The position numbers were made by a program, and so were the translations under genes. A model generated the notes under the pieces. It did not search any database and was not told the origin of the DNA. It worked only from the letters and a program-made list of their open reading frames with translations. DNA of 64,000 bases, from the NCBI RefSeq assembly GCF_009192765.1, contig NZ_VOHQ01000013.1, forward strand, positions 62,001-126,000. Direction: 5' to 3'. Shown piece after piece: positions 7,587 through 17,015 of this stretch (position 1 is its first letter; each line of letters begins with the position of its first letter). Origin of the DNA: Agriterribacter humi (GTDB taxonomy: Bacteria; Bacteroidota; Bacteroidia; Chitinophagales; Chitinophagaceae).

Positions 7587-8932
7587 TGGGGGTTATTTAT
7601 AAAATATTATTTGAAGTAAAACTGCTCCACGAGTTTTATCTTACCCAACCCGATGGACAAACGGTATTTGACCTGGCGGCACAAACCGACAGGATCAACT
7701 TTTTATTTAACCGTTTTAAACGGGGCGACAGGGATATTAACAGCGAGCTGCGTTTTGAGCTGCCGGACAGTGTACGTAAAACATTCGGAGATTATCACTT
7801 AAAATTGCTTCCTTCTTATGCCGGTTGTAAGGTAGCGGTTGAAGTACAAAAACAAACGCTCCCTGATGGAACGGTAGTGTATCCACCCAAAATTCCATTG
7901 CCCGATGCATTGAATATTTCTTTTTTGATCATCAGAAAAGATAGTGCCTGGGATGCATATACCAACGCTAAAATGAAAAAACTGACGAATGCGGTTTATT
8001 ATTTTTCTAATGAAAATGTTAGCGGTTCCAAACCTTACCCTGTATTATCCAATAATATTTCTCCCTTTGATACTACGCTTGTGTATGAGCAGGGCGAACA
8101 GGCTTTATTTGGCCCAAACGACATCCGTTCGTTTTATACCGATAAAGATGGAAACGGACAATGGTTGCATGTAAGCGGTGATCATTTTGTAAGTGAAAAT
8201 GACAGGATCCTGCTTCCGCTCCGGTTTTCTTATGCTTTTAACATTGCCGACAATATAACCAGTGCCGAAGTAGTATTAAAGGATAAAGATGGTAATGCTG
8301 TTGTGCTTTCAAGAGATGAATATGGTACAGAAAAAAAAACAATTGCATTTGAAAGCATTGTGCCGCTCCGGAAAATTGTGCTTGATTTTAGCAGGGGAGA
8401 TATTGCCACGGTACCGGCTTTTGCCGCTGATGAAAATATTTTTTATACCCTTGAAGTAACAGACAGCAATGGGAATACGAAAACCAGCCGTTTCCTGTTT
8501 TTTAATGATGCCCATAGTTTGCGGGAAAGCTGCGGGCTGATCAATATAAATCCTAAGGTAACAGATCCCGCCTTCAATTTATTAGATAACAATGGTTTTT
8601 TACTTACCCGTATAATGCCCGACAGCAGCATTGTGCCTGCGCCTGTTTTTGAAATAAGAATGAAGAGCCGGCTTTCTTTCTGGCGATATATCCATGACAA
8701 AAAGAAAAAACTGAAAAACGAGCATCCCGATTTCCTGTTCCCGCAAAACGATAATTTAGTTTCCCTTCTGCCCCGCCCGTTAAGCTTTACCCCTTTTTTA
8801 TTGAAGAAACCCGATACCACTCCGTATTACCTGCCCAACCCACTCCCTTTTGAATTGATAAAAACAGAAAATGGTAAACAGTATACAGACATTTTGGTTG
8901 CAGAATCCGCCCTGTTTCCGCTGTTACCATAA
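7586..8932 (+). CDS. eCIS-associated protein of unknown function (possible cap adaptor)
   Basis: A 448-residue protein coupled to the DUF4255 gene through a TGATG overlap. I prefer ATG 7586 over TTG 7583. It begins GVIYKILFEVKLLHEFYL and appears beta-rich throughout, with no signal peptide, membrane helix or known motif. Two-gene cap modules exist in some Bacteroidota systems, so a cap-adaptor role is possible from position alone. I do not recognise the family by sequence. Confidence 0.7.
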   Translation: MGVIYKILFEVKLLHEFYLTQPDGQTVFDLAAQTDRINFLFNRFKRGDRDINSELRFELPDSVRKTFGDYHLKLLPSYAGCKVAVEVQKQTLPDGTVVYPPKIPLPDALNISFLIIRKDSAWDAYTNAKMKKLTNAVYYFSNENVSGSKPYPVLSNNISPFDTTLVYEQGEQALFGPNDIRSFYTDKDGNGQWLHVSGDHFVSENDRILLPLRFSYAFNIADNITSAEVVLKDKDGNAVVLSRDEYGTEKKTIAFESIVPLRKIVLDFSRGDIATVPAFAADENIFYTLEVTDSNGNTKTSRFLFFNDAHSLRESCGLININPKVTDPAFNLLDNNGFLLTRIMPDSSIVPAPVFEIRMKSRLSFWRYIHDKKKKLKNEHPDFLFPQNDNLVSLLPRPLSFTPFLLKKPDTTPYYLPNPLPFELIKTENGKQYTDILVAESALFPLLP

Positions 8933-8986
8933 TAATGTGCGAGCCTGATTTTCGAAAACGATTTATAAACATAAAAACCTTTTCAT

Positions 8987-10381
8987 ATGCCAGAATACAA
9001 AACCCCCGGAGTTTATATTGAAGAAATTCCAAAACTCCCTCCTTCCATTGCATCGGTTGAAACGGCAATTCCTGCCTTTATAGGGTACACCCAAAAGGCA
9101 CAGTTAAAAGAGCCGGCCGATCTGATCAATATCCCCAAACGCATTACCTCAATGCTGGAATATGAACAGTTTTTTGGAGGTCCTCTGCCAGAAACAACCA
9201 TCACTATAACGATAGATACCACACAGGGGGGGCGAATTGATGTGCAGGGTAAGGTAACTGCTCCATCGCCATACCTGATGTATTATTCCCTGCAATTGTT
9301 TTTTATTAACGGGGGTGGCCCTTGTTATATCGTTTCAGTAGGCGACTATAGCGGGGGCGGGGTAATTGACCAGGCAACGCTGCAGGGAGGACTGGATGAA
9401 ATTGAAAAAGTAAATGAGGTTACACTATTATTGTTCCCCGATGGTTTAAACATGAGCAGCGCCGGCAATTATTATGCTTTATATAAAGAAGCCATGGATC
9501 AATGTGCGGAACTGAAAGACCGCTTTGCTGTCTTGGATGTATGGATGGACCCCGATACTACTGTTGACAATATACAGGTACTCCGCGATTTTGATTTTGG
9601 TACCATTGATATCGTAAAATACGCTGCTGTTTATTATCCCCGCATCTATACAAGACTGGATTACCAGTACGATGACGAAAATGCCGTAACCATTATTGGT
9701 GTAGGCGATGGTTCTTTGAGTGGAACGCTTACCGAATTAAAAGCAAAAAACAATGCTTATTATTTTATGGCTAAAGGTGCTGTGAGTGATATTGAAATGC
9801 TGATGCCCGCTTCCGGCGCTGTAGTTGGAAAATATGCCGAAGTGGATAATACAAGAGGCGTTTGGAAAGCACCCGCTAATGTAGGTATTGATTTCGCTAT
9901 TCGTCCGGAAATATTGGTAACACACAAACAACAGGAAGGGCTGAACGTAGATACGCTTGCGGGAAAATCCATAAATGTTATCCGCAGTTTCGCAGGAAGA
10001 GGGCCTGCCATTATTTGGGGAGCCAGAACATTAGCGGGTAATGACAATGAGTGGCGCTATATTTCTGTAAGAAGATTTTTCAATATGGTTGAAGAATCTA
10101 CAAAAAATGCTTCTGAGCGATTTGTATTTGAACCCAACGACCGCAATACGTGGATCCGTGTAAAATCAATGATCGAAAATTATCTCACCCAGCAATGGAA
10201 GGCCGGGGCGCTGATGGGCACCACTACCCGCGAAGCCTATTTTGTGAAAGTAGGGTTGGGTGAAACCATGACGGAATTAGATATATGGGAAGGGCGCATG
10301 ATTGTAGAAATAGGCATGGCGGTAGTTCGTCCGGCCGAATTCATTATCCTGCGTTTCATGCATAAGATGCTCCAGGAATAA
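8987..10381 (+). CDS. eCIS contractile sheath protein (Afp2-4/Pvc2-like)
   Basis: A 464-residue phage-tail-sheath family protein. The hallmark opening is present (YKTPGVYIEEI, residues 4-14, then AIPAFIGYT), as is the sheath C-terminal domain (GRGPAIIWGARTL at about 337-349, WIRVKSMIENYLTQQW, and the ending WEGRMIVEIGMAVVRPAEFI). It forms the outer contractile cylinder. Only one sheath gene is present, unlike the three or four in the Serratia and Photorhabdus loci, so the sheath here is probably homopolymeric. Confidence 0.95.
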   Translation: MPEYKTPGVYIEEIPKLPPSIASVETAIPAFIGYTQKAQLKEPADLINIPKRITSMLEYEQFFGGPLPETTITITIDTTQGGRIDVQGKVTAPSPYLMYYSLQLFFINGGGPCYIVSVGDYSGGGVIDQATLQGGLDEIEKVNEVTLLLFPDGLNMSSAGNYYALYKEAMDQCAELKDRFAVLDVWMDPDTTVDNIQVLRDFDFGTIDIVKYAAVYYPRIYTRLDYQYDDENAVTIIGVGDGSLSGTLTELKAKNNAYYFMAKGAVSDIEMLMPASGAVVGKYAEVDNTRGVWKAPANVGIDFAIRPEILVTHKQQEGLNVDTLAGKSINVIRSFAGRGPAIIWGARTLAGNDNEWRYISVRRFFNMVEESTKNASERFVFEPNDRNTWIRVKSMIENYLTQQWKAGALMGTTTREAYFVKVGLGETMTELDIWEGRMIVEIGMAVVRPAEFIILRFMHKMLQE

Positions 10382-10431
10382 TATTCCCACACATAACAGA
10401 ACATGATTCTTTACTCTTAAAATCATTCAAC

Positions 10432-11445
10432 ATGTCAATCATATCATCTTCCAAAAAAGGTTACAGGCAACAGGATGATGACTGCGGCAATTGTGAAGAG
10501 AACGATACCGCCACTCAAAAGTCAATCAGCACCGAAAGGAAAAAATACTGCAACGAATTATATGCAACAGCAGGCGAGGTTACTACATATGAAACCAATT
10601 ACTACGGGCAAACTACTTTATATGAACGAAAGAAATGCATGTTTGTGTGGACGGAGGATAATTACCGCCGCTACCGCAATACTGAAATATGTGTAGGCGC
10701 CGGGCTGCTTCAATCCAACGAACTGGTCAAAGAAAATGTTAGCAGCTACATTAAGTGGGGCAATGAGCTTTCTGCCAGCCTGAAGAATATTTTCAAGGCC
10801 GTAAAAGATGTAAAAACAAAATTAGGCGACTTGCGTACAGCAGCAGGTAAACTGGAAGATTGCAAAAATGACAGTTGCAATTGCACGCAAATGACCATTT
10901 TAACCGGTGAGCAGCAAAACAATTGCGATGCAAAACCTTCAACAGACAACAGACCTGATGAATGCAGCGATGCCAAAGAGGTACTGGATGAGCTGATCTG
11001 TATGCCCAAAGCCCTTGGATTTGATGTGGATTATCTTTTCAAAGCCTCTTCCGATGTGATCGGCATCCAGGTATTTTCCAACCTGGGTACCCTTGATCCA
11101 TTGCAGAAAACGCTTTCGGATGATTCCAAAACTTTTGAAAAGCATATCCAGGATACTATGAAATTAAGAGAAAATGCTTTGAAAAAAATACAGGAAGACC
11201 TTGTAAAGGCAGTTCAGGAAACTGTTAAATCTGCTAACAAACTGTACAATAAGAGGAGTGATTTTGAAGGGCTGATATGTACTACAAAATTTATTTGTTG
11301 TCCTAAATGTGGTTGTGTTACAGAAGATGATAATTGTAAACCCCGCCTGGAAAAATGCAAAGAAGAGATTTGTGATATATGCGACGAAGTGAAGGAAACC
11401 TTTTGCAATGACAGCGGATGTAATGATGAAACCACTGCCGGTTGA
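10432..11445 (+). CDS. cysteine-rich coiled-coil protein of the eCIS locus, A
   Basis: A 337-residue protein of no family I recognise. It has about 22 cysteines, concentrated at the N-terminus (DDDCGNCEEN), in the middle (CKNDSCNC, about 144-151) and in a C-terminal cluster (ICCPKCGC and following). Between them lie long charged helices that look like coiled coil. It has no signal peptide or membrane segment. It sits between sheath and tube genes, a place usually kept for structural parts, next to a second protein of the same style (11486-12457). A structural add-on such as an outer cage or plug is possible; this is inference. Confidence 0.75.
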   Translation: MSIISSSKKGYRQQDDDCGNCEENDTATQKSISTERKKYCNELYATAGEVTTYETNYYGQTTLYERKKCMFVWTEDNYRRYRNTEICVGAGLLQSNELVKENVSSYIKWGNELSASLKNIFKAVKDVKTKLGDLRTAAGKLEDCKNDSCNCTQMTILTGEQQNNCDAKPSTDNRPDECSDAKEVLDELICMPKALGFDVDYLFKASSDVIGIQVFSNLGTLDPLQKTLSDDSKTFEKHIQDTMKLRENALKKIQEDLVKAVQETVKSANKLYNKRSDFEGLICTTKFICCPKCGCVTEDDNCKPRLEKCKEEICDICDEVKETFCNDSGCNDETTAG

Positions 11446-11485
11446 CAGCAGATGAATTATTCCATAAACAATTAAATCAATTATT

Positions 11486-12457
11486 ATGCTTACGGAACAT
11501 ACTTATCAGAAATTAGCGGATACCTGGGATGCTAAGATCAAAGAATGCTGCGATAAGGAAGATCCTGATGATCCACGGGGCTGCGATTGCTGCTATGATA
11601 GCTGGCAGGATGAACTGAAAGTGGTGAAAACAAAATACAGCGAGTCGGAAGAGAAAGCCAAACAGCTAAAGGATGAACTGGCGGTTATTGCAGACCGGAG
11701 GGATAAATTAAAAATATGGTATGATGAGCTGACTAAGGCCAATGAGCTGGCCAGAAAGATATGCGATCAACTGGAGATGCTGCTTACCCAGGTTGATAAA
11801 GTGAGCACCAATACCGGGCTGGCTGTAAAGGCCATTAAAACCCTGTATTGCATGGTACGTGATTTTTATATGCAGGTAGACCTGGTAAAAACAAAATACG
11901 ACCGCTTGCAGAATTGTATAAAATGTTTAAATAACCCGGCACTTGGTGCAGGTGTTGGCATAATAAAATGCCTGGAAGAATATGGAAAGAAATTGGAAAT
12001 TGTTATTGCCACAAGGGATGAACTGATTAAAATGCTTATGGCGGCTATTAAGATTGCCTGTCGCATAAATAAAAATATTTCAGTTGAATACGGATTGGCT
12101 ACCGTTATTACTGAATGGAAAACCGGTTTCAACTGTGATGTACAGTGTGATGATGATAATGCTGAACCTTGTGCACCAACAGGAGCAAAAGCCGGTAGCA
12201 ACAAAAATGCAACCGCACCTGCGCAGGAAGATAGCTGTCTTGGCGCCTGTAGCCTTGAGCCTGTTTTGCTGTTCCCCATCTGTAAAGACCCGTATTATAA
12301 TTGTATAGATGATCAGTACAAAGCCGATAAAAAAGATGCGGAAGATCTCGCTAAGGAATTATTAAAGGAGAATAAGAAAAAAGAAGCTTTGCTCGCCTGC
12401 AAACAAAGCCTTGAATCTGCTATTAAAGAAGTAGATCCCAAAAACAGGTGTAAATAA
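11486..12457 (+). CDS. cysteine-rich coiled-coil protein of the eCIS locus, B
   Basis: A 323-residue protein with about 20 cysteines, including CDCC at about 33-36, NCIKC (about 143-147), CDVQC and a C-terminal CK. Its centre (about 45-200) is strongly helical and charged, with heptad-like spacing typical of coiled coils. It resembles protein A in length, layout and cysteine content, though I see no clear residue-by-residue similarity, so I cannot say that they are paralogues. It is followed 39 bp later by the first tube gene. Function unknown. Confidence 0.75.
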   Translation: MLTEHTYQKLADTWDAKIKECCDKEDPDDPRGCDCCYDSWQDELKVVKTKYSESEEKAKQLKDELAVIADRRDKLKIWYDELTKANELARKICDQLEMLLTQVDKVSTNTGLAVKAIKTLYCMVRDFYMQVDLVKTKYDRLQNCIKCLNNPALGAGVGIIKCLEEYGKKLEIVIATRDELIKMLMAAIKIACRINKNISVEYGLATVITEWKTGFNCDVQCDDDNAEPCAPTGAKAGSNKNATAPAQEDSCLGACSLEPVLLFPICKDPYYNCIDDQYKADKKDAEDLAKELLKENKKKEALLACKQSLESAIKEVDPKNRCK

Positions 12458-12496
12458 TGCAGAAACCCATTCACTTCATCTTTAAAATTAAAAATT

Positions 12497-12964
12497 ATGG
12501 CAGCCAAAGGAGATTACCCCATTCCTAAATTTCATTTCCAGGTAGAGTGGGGTGATGATTTCAGAATAGGCTTCACAGAAGCCAGCGGTCTCGACTTTGA
12601 AACGGAAGTAATTGAATACCGGGAAGGGAACAGCAAGAAATACAATAAAAGCAAACAACCTGGTTTAACCAAGTTCAGCAATATCACTTTAAAGAGAGGT
12701 ACGTTTGAAGGCGACTTCGATTACTATAAAGAATGGCGTAAAACCTATTTATTCCAGGAGGGAAATAAAACAGGCTCTATGTATCGCCGAACCATTACCA
12801 TTAAGTTGCTGAATGAAAACCATGAAGCCATTATTACCTGGAAACTGCAGAATGCGTGGCCTTCCAAAATACAATCAACCGATCTTAAAGCGGATGCCAA
12901 TGAGGTGGCAATCGAAACCATGGAACTGGTACATGAAGGCTTGGAAATAATGAATGTTGATTAA
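12497..12964 (+). CDS. eCIS inner tube protein 1 (Afp1/Afp5, gp19-like)
   Basis: A 155-residue tail-tube protein of the T4 gp19 family, which polymerises inside the sheath. Visible family blocks: PKFHFQVEWG (10-19), FTEASGLDFETEVIEYREG (26-44), ITLKRGTF (about 63-70), RRTITIKLLNE and the closing WKLQNAWPSKIQSTDLKAD...VAIETMELVHEGL. Length is normal. The second tube gene follows after 2 bp. Confidence 0.95.
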   Translation: MAAKGDYPIPKFHFQVEWGDDFRIGFTEASGLDFETEVIEYREGNSKKYNKSKQPGLTKFSNITLKRGTFEGDFDYYKEWRKTYLFQEGNKTGSMYRRTITIKLLNENHEAIITWKLQNAWPSKIQSTDLKADANEVAIETMELVHEGLEIMNVD

Positions 12965-12966
12965 TT

Positions 12967-13440
12967 ATGGCAGTTGAAAAAACAAGAAACCCGGATAACT
13001 TTTATCAAACGGTGAACTTTCATTTTCGTGTTGAATTTGTAAGGGAAGCGCAGGCGTTAGATATCAGTTTTCAATCGGTAACGGGGTTGGATTCCACCTT
13101 AGATACGGAAACGGTAAGAGAAGGAGGCGAAAACCGTTTTGAACATGTTATACCGTTAAGAAGAAAGTACGGCCCGCTTATTTTAAAAAGAGGGGTATTA
13201 ACACCAACCGAATCGGGGATAACAAAATGGTTCAAACAGGTTTTTGACGATGAAAAGGTAATGCCGATCCCTACAGTGCACATTAAACTTTTAAATGAAG
13301 AACATCAGCCACTCATGCACTGGACAATTAATAATGTATGGCCCCGGAGCTGGAAAATAGGTGAATTGAACGCGGAGCGGGGAGAAGTATTAATTGAAAC
13401 ACTGGAACTGAATTATAATTATCTCATCTTAAATGATTGA
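12967..13440 (+). CDS. eCIS inner tube protein 2 (gp19-like)
   Basis: A 157-residue paralogue of the first tube protein, with FHFRVEFV (18-25), the VTGLDSTLDTETVREGGEN block, the GPLILKRGVL strand, and the closing TINNVWPRSWKIGELNAERGEVLIETLEL. eCIS loci usually carry a tube paralogue that acts as the tube initiator at the baseplate; this one may have that role. It is tightly packed between its neighbours. Confidence 0.93.
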   Translation: MAVEKTRNPDNFYQTVNFHFRVEFVREAQALDISFQSVTGLDSTLDTETVREGGENRFEHVIPLRRKYGPLILKRGVLTPTESGITKWFKQVFDDEKVMPIPTVHIKLLNEEHQPLMHWTINNVWPRSWKIGELNAERGEVLIETLELNYNYLILND

Positions 13441-13446
13441 TACATC

Positions 13447-13617
13447 ATGCCAATTGAAGTTCGGGAGCTGGTCATAAAAGCAACTGTTACGCAGGAAACA
13501 ACAGCAGGCGATGCATTACAGCCTACCACCAATAATGCAGTTACCCCTAATGAAGAAATGATCAATAGCTGCGTGGAAAAAGTGTTAGCCATATTAAAAG
13601 ATAAAATAGAACGATAG
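13447..13617 (+). CDS. DUF5908 small eCIS protein (Afp6/Pvc6-like)
   Basis: A 56-residue protein starting MPIEVRELVIKATVTQ and ending VLAILKDKIER. The opening is the hallmark of DUF5908 proteins, which lie at exactly this point in eCIS loci, between the last tube gene and the Afp7-like gene. Spacing of 6 bp upstream and 2 bp downstream supports it as a real gene. Its role is unknown. Confidence 0.85.
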   Translation: MPIEVRELVIKATVTQETTAGDALQPTTNNAVTPNEEMINSCVEKVLAILKDKIER

Positions 13618-13619
13618 TC

Positions 13620-14327
13620 ATGGAAAAACTCAGGATATATGCTTTCCTCGACAGGAATTTTGTTGATCCCGGCGAAGGGATCAGCCGTTTGCAACCCGCT
13701 TTTATGGCGCCCATCAATCCTGAATCGTTTACTAAGAATTTAAAAATTGATCTTGATCAGCGGCGTGGGCATGGCAGCCATGGAACCGACCTGCGGTTCC
13801 GGTCAACCGTGCCGGAAGAATTAAGATTGGAATTCATTCTGGATGGCACTCAAACCATGGAAGGATACGGAGGGGAGGATAGTTCTCTTAAAACAATGAA
13901 AGTGCATGGCCAGATCAGAAAGTTCTTAGACAGTGTTTATAAATACCAGGGAGAAATTCATCGCCCTAAATTTTTATTATTGATATGGGGTTCTGAAATA
14001 CGGTTCCGCTGCATTCTGTCTAACCTTGATATTAACCACACCCTGTTCAACCAGGATGGAGAGCCATTACGGGCAAGACTAAACGCTACTTTTTTAAACT
14101 ATAAAGCCAGGGAGGAAAGATTGGCCGAAGAAAGGCAGCAATCTGCCGATCTTACCCATCAGCGCATAGTGCAGCAGGGCGACCGTTTGGACCTCATGAC
14201 CTTCAGGATATACAACGATTCAAAATATTTTTTGCAGGTAGGTAAGGCAAATGCACTTACCCATGTCCGTAATATAAAAGCAGGAACCGGCCTTTTTTTT
14301 CCACCCTTTGATAAAAATGAAACATAA
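13620..14327 (+). CDS. eCIS tube/baseplate adaptor with LysM-like end (Afp7/Pvc7-like)
   Basis: A 235-residue baseplate protein. The N-terminal part carries the family words FMAPINPESFTKNLKIDLD (about 28-46); the middle holds FLLLIWGSEIRFRCILSNLDINHTLF; the C-terminus has a LysM-like stretch starting QGDRLDLMTFRIYNDSKYFL (about 186-205). In related systems this protein links tube and spike. Its stop overlaps the start of the spike gene by one base. Confidence 0.9.
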   Translation: MEKLRIYAFLDRNFVDPGEGISRLQPAFMAPINPESFTKNLKIDLDQRRGHGSHGTDLRFRSTVPEELRLEFILDGTQTMEGYGGEDSSLKTMKVHGQIRKFLDSVYKYQGEIHRPKFLLLIWGSEIRFRCILSNLDINHTLFNQDGEPLRARLNATFLNYKAREERLAEERQQSADLTHQRIVQQGDRLDLMTFRIYNDSKYFLQVGKANALTHVRNIKAGTGLFFPPFDKNET

Positions 14328-16102
14328 TGGAAGAAATATTAATTCCCAATGCTTCAAAGCACGATGTTGCTACTTTCAGTATCCTGGTAGATGATCAGGC
14401 AATCAATCCTTCTTACCAGGTATTGTCGCTATCTGTAGCTAAGGAGATCAACCGCATTCCCGCTGCTAAAATTATTTTACGGGACGGCGAAGCCAGCGAT
14501 AAATCATTTGAGATCAGCAATAGCAATGACTTTATTCCGGGTAAAAAGATCCTGATTAAAATAGGGCTCGATGGAGATGATACACAGGTTTTTAAAGGTA
14601 TCATCATCCGCCACACCATCAGGGTAAAAGAAAATGGTGATGGCGAATTGCAAATTGAATGCCGCGATGAAGCAGTAAAGATGACGACTGGCAGGCATAG
14701 CCGCTATTATGAAAATATGAAAGATAACCGGCTCTTTGATGAACTGATCGGACGATACAACGGATTGCAGGCCGATGTTGCAGAAACAAAATTTACGCAT
14801 AAGCACCTGGTGCAGCATCACCTCAGCGATTGGGATTTTATGTTACTGCGCGCCGAAGCCAATGCCATGCTGGTGAATGTAAATGATGGGGTGATAAAAA
14901 TTTCGAAACCCGACACCACAACCGAACCTGTATTGCAGGTAACCTATGGTTCATCCATATTGGAATTTGAGGCGGAGATGGATGCCCGCACTCAATGGAA
15001 AAATGTAAAGGCCGCATCGTGGGATTATGCCAACCAGCAGTTATTTGAAGCTGAAGCCGATGAGTTTGCTGCTTTTGCACAGCATGGAAATATCGCAGGC
15101 AGCCAATTGGCCGAAGCGATCAATCTCAATGCTTACGAAATGAAACATAGCGGTCATGCGCTGGAACAGGAACTGCAGGATTGGGTAGATGGCATTATGC
15201 TGCGCAGCAGACTGGCGAAAATAAGGGGACGCGCAAAATTTACAGGTTTTGCCGGTATTAAACCCGGTGATATGGTAAAGCTTGAGGGTGTTGGTGAACG
15301 CTTTAAAGGGAAGGCTTATGTAACAGCGGTGAAGCAGGAGATGGGGAATGGGATGTGGGATACGCATGTGCAGTTCGGGCTTGATCCAGAGAGATATGCT
15401 TTTATTCATCAGGATATGCGAGATGCACCGGCTGCAGGATTGGCAGGAGCTGTTCACGGACTGCAGATTGGCATTGTAGTTCAGTTGCAAAATGATCCTG
15501 ATGGAGAAGACCGGATAAGGGTAAAAATTCCGGTAATTGATAATGATGACCAGGGCATATGGACAAGAATTGCCAGTTTGGACGCAGGAGAAGACCGGGG
15601 TGCATTTTTTAGACCAGAAATTGGCGATGAGGTAATTGTGGGTTTTATTAATGATGATCCGCGCGATGCCATAGTACTGGGCATGTTGCATAGCAGCGCC
15701 AAACCGGCTCCCATTACCGCGCAGGATGTAAATCATGAAAAAGGATTTACCACCCGCAGCAAAATGCATCTGCAGTTTAACGATGATACTAAAACCATAA
15801 CCATTGATACCCCGGCAGGCAATAGTATAACCATAGACGAACAGGGAATGAAGATTGAAATAAAAGATCAGAACAGCAATAAAATAACGATGGCAACTTC
15901 GGGCATTACAATAGAAAGTCCTAAGAACGTGGAAATAAAAGCAGGCGTGAACCTCACTTTATCCGCCGCTGCATCACTTACAATAGGTGCTGCATCGCTG
16001 GGTGTTAAGGCAGATGGCAATTTAAGCCTGGAAGGCGCATTGGCTAAATTGAAAGCGCAGGGCATTACAGAGATCAGTGGGTCATTGGTGAAGATAAATT
16101 GA
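14327..16102 (+). CDS. eCIS VgrG-like spike protein (Afp8/Pvc8-like)
   Basis: A 591-residue spike protein. It has gp27-like barrel domains in the N-terminal half, with DDTQVFKGIIIRHTIRVKE (about 84-102) and FTHKHLVQHHLSDWDFMLLRAEAN; an OB fold of gp5 type from about residue 378 (GLQIGIVVQLQNDPDGEDRI, then FRPEIGDEVIVGFINDDP); and a C-terminal beta-prism made of repeated short strands (NSITIDEQGMKIEI and so on). It trimerises to form the puncturing hub under the tube. Confidence 0.95.
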   Translation: MEEILIPNASKHDVATFSILVDDQAINPSYQVLSLSVAKEINRIPAAKIILRDGEASDKSFEISNSNDFIPGKKILIKIGLDGDDTQVFKGIIIRHTIRVKENGDGELQIECRDEAVKMTTGRHSRYYENMKDNRLFDELIGRYNGLQADVAETKFTHKHLVQHHLSDWDFMLLRAEANAMLVNVNDGVIKISKPDTTTEPVLQVTYGSSILEFEAEMDARTQWKNVKAASWDYANQQLFEAEADEFAAFAQHGNIAGSQLAEAINLNAYEMKHSGHALEQELQDWVDGIMLRSRLAKIRGRAKFTGFAGIKPGDMVKLEGVGERFKGKAYVTAVKQEMGNGMWDTHVQFGLDPERYAFIHQDMRDAPAAGLAGAVHGLQIGIVVQLQNDPDGEDRIRVKIPVIDNDDQGIWTRIASLDAGEDRGAFFRPEIGDEVIVGFINDDPRDAIVLGMLHSSAKPAPITAQDVNHEKGFTTRSKMHLQFNDDTKTITIDTPAGNSITIDEQGMKIEIKDQNSNKITMATSGITIESPKNVEIKAGVNLTLSAAASLTIGAASLGVKADGNLSLEGALAKLKAQGITEISGSLVKIN

Positions 16103-16219
16103 GGTGTGAGGTGGTGAGGTATCAGATCGGCACCCGGGGATGGAGGGTCTCAGGTTACAGGTTACAAGGTGGACACAAACTACAAACCATAAACTATAAA
16201 CAATAAATATCACCCAACT

Positions 16220-16510
16220 ATGCCTTCCGCAGCACGACTATCTGATATGCATACCTGCCCAATGGTAACTGGTGTGGTGCCACATGTAGGCGGGCCAATA
16301 AGCGGGCCATGCGTGCCAACAGTGTTGATTGGCAGTCTTCCTGCGGCAGTAGTGGGCGATCTGTTGGTATGTGTTGGTCCGCCCGATACCATTGTAAAAG
16401 GATCGGCCACCGTGCTCATTGGCGGCAGACCGGCAGCAAGACAGGGTGACCTTACAGCGCATGGCGGGGTAATTGTGATGGGTTTGCCAACGGTGCAGAT
16501 TGGAGGATGA
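16220..16510 (+). CDS. eCIS PAAR-repeat spike tip (Afp10/Pvc10-like)
   Basis: A 96-residue PAAR protein that sharpens the spike. The repeats are plain: PAARLSDMHTCP (about 2-13 region), GSLPAAVVGDLLVCVGPPDTI, and GGRPAARQGDLTAHGG. His and Cys residues at the usual metal-site positions (His11, Cys13, Cys51, His81) are present. A 117-bp spacer made of short repeats separates it from the spike gene. No effector domain is fused to it. Confidence 0.95.
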   Translation: MPSAARLSDMHTCPMVTGVVPHVGGPISGPCVPTVLIGSLPAAVVGDLLVCVGPPDTIVKGSATVLIGGRPAARQGDLTAHGGVIVMGLPTVQIGG

Positions 16511-16565
16511 TGGAAAGTGATAAGTGATAAGATGCGTGAAACAATTAAAGTGTTAAATCAAAAAG

Positions 16566-16991
16566 ATGAACCAACAATTCAATTCATTTCTTGGAACAGG
16601 CTGGGCTTTTCCCCCCGCTTTCGACAGGGATGCAGCCACGGTAGCGTTGGTGAGCGATGAAGAAGATATTAAACAGAGTTTAAACATCCTCTTGTCTACC
16701 AGCCTGGGCGAAAGGGTGATGCAACCCCGGTACGGATGCAACCTCAATGATTATTTGTTTGAGCCGCTCAGTAGTTCCATGATCGGTTTTATAAAAGACA
16801 GGGTGCAATCCTCCATTTTAATTTATGAATCCCGCATCGTAGTAGACAAAATTGAAGTAACGCCCGATGGTTCTTTTGATTTGATGGAAGGGCGGTTTAT
16901 CATTAATGTGGAATATACCATTCCAGGAACCAATTCGCGGTTTAATTATGTGTATGATTATTATAAGAATGAAGCGTTAAAGCCGGTGTAG
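16566..16991 (+). CDS. eCIS baseplate wedge protein (Afp9/Pvc9, gp25-like)
   Basis: A 141-residue GPW/gp25 family protein. Visible: FLGTGWAFPPAF (8-19), DIKQSLNILLSTSLGERVMQPRYGC (about 34-58, where LGERVMQPRYG is the family hallmark), NDYLFEPL and the C-terminal VEYTIPGTN strand. It connects the baseplate to the sheath. It is followed 24 bp later by the Afp11-like gene. Confidence 0.95.
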   Translation: MNQQFNSFLGTGWAFPPAFDRDAATVALVSDEEDIKQSLNILLSTSLGERVMQPRYGCNLNDYLFEPLSSSMIGFIKDRVQSSILIYESRIVVDKIEVTPDGSFDLMEGRFIINVEYTIPGTNSRFNYVYDYYKNEALKPV

Positions 16992-17015
16992 TAGCAAAAA
17001 CAACTTTACTGAACC

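Noticed and set aside
15041-15769. 242-codon minus-strand frame inside the spike gene
   Set aside because: Antisense to a strongly conserved VgrG-like protein, with unlikely composition and no start context.
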